Shown here in pieces: positions 6,743 through 8,971 of a stretch of 8,971 nt of DNA (its first letter is position 1; every line of letters starts with the position of its first letter). The DNA is from JAFGWO01 sp965603295 (GTDB taxonomy: Bacteria; BMS3Abin14): assembly GCA_965603295.1 (NCBI GenBank), contig CBFDCL010000087.1, positions 1 to 8,971 of the forward strand, in the 5' to 3' direction. A model generated the notes under the pieces. It made no database searches, had not been told where the DNA came from, and was given only the letters and a program-made list of their open reading frames with translations. The translations under genes and the position numbers were made by a program.

Positions 6743-7990
6743 CTAGACGTGCCTCAGCGCCTTGATTGGTTCCATCCTCGAAGCTTTGACGGCCGGCTGG
6801 AGGCTGGCGATCACCGCCACGACGAGAACAACCGCCACGGTGGAAATCAGATCCCCCGGGGACAGGGAGGGCTTGAGGATGAGGCCTGTGGACCGGCCGA
6901 AGTTAAAGATAATGGGCCAGATGTTGAGCACGGCCACGGCAACGAGGCTTATAACCGTTCCGGCGAGGCTCCCGATGACCCCGAGGAGGAAACCCTCCGT
7001 CACGTAAAGGGCCCGTATCCGGCCGGGGAGGGTACCCATGGCCGAAACGGCACCGATCTCCCTGATCCGTTCGTAGACCGCCATGATCATGACGTTCATA
7101 ACGCTGATAAGAGCGATGAACACCAGTAGAACGCGCACGCTGATGGTCATCATGTCGATCATCTTGGCAATGTTCACGAAGGGAGAGAGCTTCTCCCAGG
7201 TGTGGACCTCGAAACGCGGCATGCCCTTCTGGTTCAGTTCGCCGGATAGGGAGGCTTCCACCTCCGCCCTCGTAAGTTCAAGTTCTTCAAAGTCTTTGAG
7301 CCTGACGGCGAACTCGCTCACCTCGTTTTTAGTCATCCGTAGGAGGACCTTCGCGTCACTGATGTTGATGTACCCGTCCCGTCCCCCCGGCCCGGTGGCG
7401 CTCTCGAGGATCCCCCCGACGATCAGGGGCACGCCGTTCACCGATCCATCCCTGTTGGTGGCGACGACAACGACCTGGTCTCCCACCCCGATCTTCATGC
7501 CCCTGGCGAGAAGCTCAGGAATGATGACCTTCCCGGGCGAAAGGGCGCCCGTACCTTTTTCACCTTCGACAATACGTCCAGAGAGCAGGGGCATGGCGGC
7601 CAGTTCCTTTTCCGGGTCCACCGCGTTGAATCTGGCGTTGGTGGTTTCCTCGAAATTGCTCAGCATCGCCCCGAACTTTACTCTGGGCGAATAAGACTGA
7701 ACCATGGGGTTCCCGTCACGGAGAGTTTTGATCAGGGCCGCGTCCTTCGGCGGCATGGTCATGTTAAGAGGAAGGTTGTCGATACTGGCGACGAACCCTT
7801 TTTTATGGATCTGGATGTGCCCCAGCATAGAATCGGTGATCTGCCCGATCATCATCCCCTTGAAGGAACCTGAAAGGGATGTAAAAACGAGCACCGAAAC
7901 CACCCCGACGGTGATCAGAAGGGAAGTGAGGAGAGTCCTTCTCTGGTAGCGCCGGAGGTTTCGAAACGCGATCCTGATGATGTTACCCAT
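6743..7990 (-). CDS. FtsX/MacB-type ABC transporter permease
   Basis: This 415-residue inner-membrane protein has the type VII ABC layout: one N-terminal membrane helix (about 19-41), a large periplasmic domain of about 240 residues, and three C-terminal helices (about 286-306, 333-356, 382-398). The loop ERIREIGAVSAMG (307-319) matches the conserved FtsX coupling motif, and the tail PxxKASRMEPIKALR is also typical. LolC, LolE and MacB permeases share this form. They do not move substrate through a channel but extract lipoproteins or drive periplasmic partners. The ATG at 7990 is preferred over one at 8035: it has a purine-rich GGGAGGGGAG close upstream, begins with the family-typical GNIIRIAFRNLRR, and overlaps the ATPase stop by 8 bp. 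A single permease gene suggests a homodimer, unlike LolC/LolE heterodimers. Confidence 0.92.
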   Translation of the reverse strand: MGNIIRIAFRNLRRYQRRTLLTSLLITVGVVSVLVFTSLSGSFKGMMIGQITDSMLGHIQIHKKGFVASIDNLPLNMTMPPKDAALIKTLRDGNPMVQSYSPRVKFGAMLSNFEETTNARFNAVDPEKELAAMPLLSGRIVEGEKGTGALSPGKVIIPELLARGMKIGVGDQVVVVATNRDGSVNGVPLIVGGILESATGPGGRDGYINISDAKVLLRMTKNEVSEFAVRLKDFEELELTRAEVEASLSGELNQKGMPRFEVHTWEKLSPFVNIAKMIDMMTISVRVLLVFIALISVMNVMIMAVYERIREIGAVSAMGTLPGRIRALYVTEGFLLGVIGSLAGTVISLVAVAVLNIWPIIFNFGRSTGLILKPSLSPGDLISTVAVVLVVAVIASLQPAVKASRMEPIKALRHV

Positions 7991-8657
7991 GGATCTCCCC
8001 TCCCTTCCCCGTGTCCTGGAGAATCCCGTCTTCAAGGGTGAACGTGACTTCCGCTTCCGCCATCACCTTGGGATCCGATTTATCGCGCATTTCCTTCATG
8101 ATTTTCAGGACGTTCATGGCGGTTGCGTGGTCAAGGTTGGCGGTGGGCTCGTCGGCGAGGACGAGCTTCGGGTCCGTCACGAGGGCTCTCGCCACCGCAA
8201 CGCGCTGTTTCTGCCCCCCTGAGAGCTGATCGGGGAACTTGTCCTTCATCTCCGCCATGCCGACGGCCTCCAGAAGAGCCATCACCCGCTGCTTCCTTTC
8301 GGGGGCCGGGCGGCTTTGAACCATCATGAGGGGATACTCGACGTTCTCGAAGGCGGTCAGGACGGGGATGAGGTTAAAGTCCTGGAAAATGAACCCGATG
8401 TTATCGCCCCTGAAACGGGCTGAGGTGTTCCTGTCCAGGGTTGAGACGTCCGTTTCCGACACCGTCAGAACGCCATCGGTAGGAGCGTCCAGACACCCGA
8501 TCATGTTTAGAAGGGTCGTCTTCCCGCTTCCGGAAGGCCCGACGAAGGAGACGAAGGAAGCGGCCTCAATGTCAAAATCCACCCCCCTGATGGCCTGAAC
8601 TTCGACCTCCCCTGTCCGGTATGTCTTGACGAGCTCCCTGGCGCTTATCAGACTCAT
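7983..8657 (-). CDS. LolD/MacB-like ABC ATPase lacking its H-loop
   Basis: This 224-residue ATPase would energise the FtsX-type permease encoded downstream. Visible motifs are the A-loop region TYRTGEVEVQAIRG (12-25), Walker A GPSGSGKT (40-47), Q-loop FQDFNLIP (91-98), signature LSGGQ (145-149), Walker B LVLADE (165-170) and D-loop NLD (174-176). After that the sequence runs KIMKEMRDKSDPKVMAEAEV. In relatives a beta strand and a THDP motif stand between the RDK-like helix end and DPKVM, so about 8-10 residues, including the switch histidine, are absent here. The reading frame is kept on both sides. The gene is otherwise intact, with AGGAGG (8666-8671) 8 bases before the ATG, and overlaps the permease gene by 8 bp. 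ATP hydrolysis may be impaired, or the missing bases may be an assembly fault. The family call is firm; activity is uncertain. Confidence 0.9.
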   Translation of the reverse strand: MSLISARELVKTYRTGEVEVQAIRGVDFDIEAASFVSFVGPSGSGKTTLLNMIGCLDAPTDGVLTVSETDVSTLDRNTSARFRGDNIGFIFQDFNLIPVLTAFENVEYPLMMVQSRPAPERKQRVMALLEAVGMAEMKDKFPDQLSGGQKQRVAVARALVTDPKLVLADEPTANLDHATAMNVLKIMKEMRDKSDPKVMAEAEVTFTLEDGILQDTGKGGEIHG

Positions 8658-8700
8658 GTTTCGAACCTCCTGAGTAAGTTAGAAAATAGTGTGATGGTTT

Positions 8701-8721
8701 CCGTGCAGGCGCTACGCACGG
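8701..8721. other. hairpin in the leader of the ABC/LolA-like operon
   Basis: CCGTGC (8701-8706) and GCACGG (8716-8721) form a perfect 6-bp stem with a 9-base loop. It lies inside the untranslated leader, between the predicted start of transcription and the ribosome binding site. No T run follows in the direction of transcription, so it is not a terminator. It may stabilise the message or have no function. Confidence 0.4.
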
Positions 8722-8751
8722 GGTCGCACCGTTATTCTACACCCACGTAGA

Positions 8752-8779
8752 GATATAACTCCTTCAGGGACCGTGTCAA
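8752..8779 (-). promoter_or_regulatory. promoter of the ABC/LolA-like operon
   Basis: Read leftward, a perfect -35 TTGACA (8779-8774) is followed after 16 bp by TATATC (8757-8752), four of six matches to the -10 consensus. Transcription would start near 8745, giving a leader of roughly 88 bases before the ATG at 8657. The very AT-rich tract directly upstream could act as an UP element. Confidence 0.6.
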
Positions 8780-8780
8780 G

Positions 8781-8820
8781 ATTTATTTTTAATATTCTAA
8801 TATTATGATATATATATTCT
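8781..8820. promoter_or_regulatory. AT-rich tract, candidate UP element
   Basis: Only 3 of 40 bases are G or C, in an otherwise GC-rich window. The tract sits immediately upstream of the -35 box of the leftward promoter, where the alpha subunit of RNA polymerase contacts UP elements. It includes TAATATT twice (8790-8796 and 8798-8804). It could also belong to a divergent rightward promoter. The role is inferred from position and composition. Confidence 0.45.
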
Positions 8821-8864
8821 TCAGGAAAAGTGCCCGGAACATCCTGCGGAGGGGGAAGGGAGAT

Positions 8865-8893
8865 CCGATCCAGAATCGAAAAATCCGGATCGG
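8865..8893. repeat. 7-bp inverted repeat
   Basis: CCGATCC (8865-8871) and GGATCGG (8887-8893) are perfectly complementary with a 15-base gap. There is no T run on either side, so a terminator is unlikely. The site lies between the leftward promoter and the possible gene start at 8933 and might be an operator. Confidence 0.35.
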
Positions 8894-8932
8894 CATGGCA
8901 GGAAAAGCATCTTAAATTCTCAGGGTTTACCC

Positions 8933-8971
8933 ATGCCTGTAAGCGATCACCTGAACCTTTTCCAGGGTAAC
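8933..8971 (+). CDS. possible start of a divergent gene (13 codons seen)
   Basis: An ATG at 8933 opens a frame that remains open to the end of the window (MPVSDHLNLFQGN). AGGG about 8 bases upstream is a weak ribosome binding site. The AT-rich tract and inverted repeat further upstream would suit a divergent promoter region. Thirteen codons are too few to identify a product or to rule out chance. Confidence 0.3.
   Translation, partial: MPVSDHLNLFQGN

Noticed and set aside
7083..7694. 203-aa plus-strand reading frame
   Set aside because: It is antisense to the FtsX-type permease; the serine/threonine/proline-rich translation is typical of a shadow frame.

Overview
The window looks like chromosomal DNA from a Gram-negative bacterium. 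The evidence is an outer-membrane beta-barrel protein, a LolA-like periplasmic protein and a LolD/FtsX-type transporter. Gene style and product types suggest a deltaproteobacterium-like lineage, but that is an impression from reading and not a database match. There are seven convincing complete genes, one partial gene at the left edge, two doubtful small or partial reading frames, and several clear regulatory sites.

Left edge (1-664): the 3' end of an unrecognised gene, followed by about 470 bases without a convincing gene. This gap holds a small array of REP-like palindromic repeats, including an exact 20-bp tandem duplication. A 28-codon reading frame (577-663) ends one base before the next gene. 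Plus-strand block 1 (665-2373): an ABC-2 type exporter, with its ATPase and permease overlapping by 4 bp. Plus-strand block 2 (2421-4547): a Fur-family regulator of PerR type and a monofunctional haem catalase, also overlapping by 4 bp. In front of them is a recognisable promoter whose -10 region overlaps a triple-half-site palindromic operator, and behind them is a strong hairpin terminator. This reads as a self-contained, probably autoregulated peroxide-defence operon.

Minus-strand block (8779 down to 4593): four genes transcribed leftward from a promoter with an unusually AT-rich upstream element. In order they are a LolD-like ATPase, an FtsX/MacB-type permease, a LolA-like secreted protein and a signal-peptide-bearing outer-membrane barrel. 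Together they could carry a lipid or lipoprotein from the inner membrane, across the periplasm, to the outer membrane. The ATPase is odd: it has Walker A, Q-loop, signature and Walker B motifs, but the strand and H-loop histidine expected just after Walker B are missing, as if lost by a short in-frame deletion. This and the ABC/LolA-like/barrel gene set are the most interesting points in the window.

Right edge (8780-8971): an AT-rich tract, an inverted repeat, and possibly the first 13 codons of a divergent plus-strand gene.
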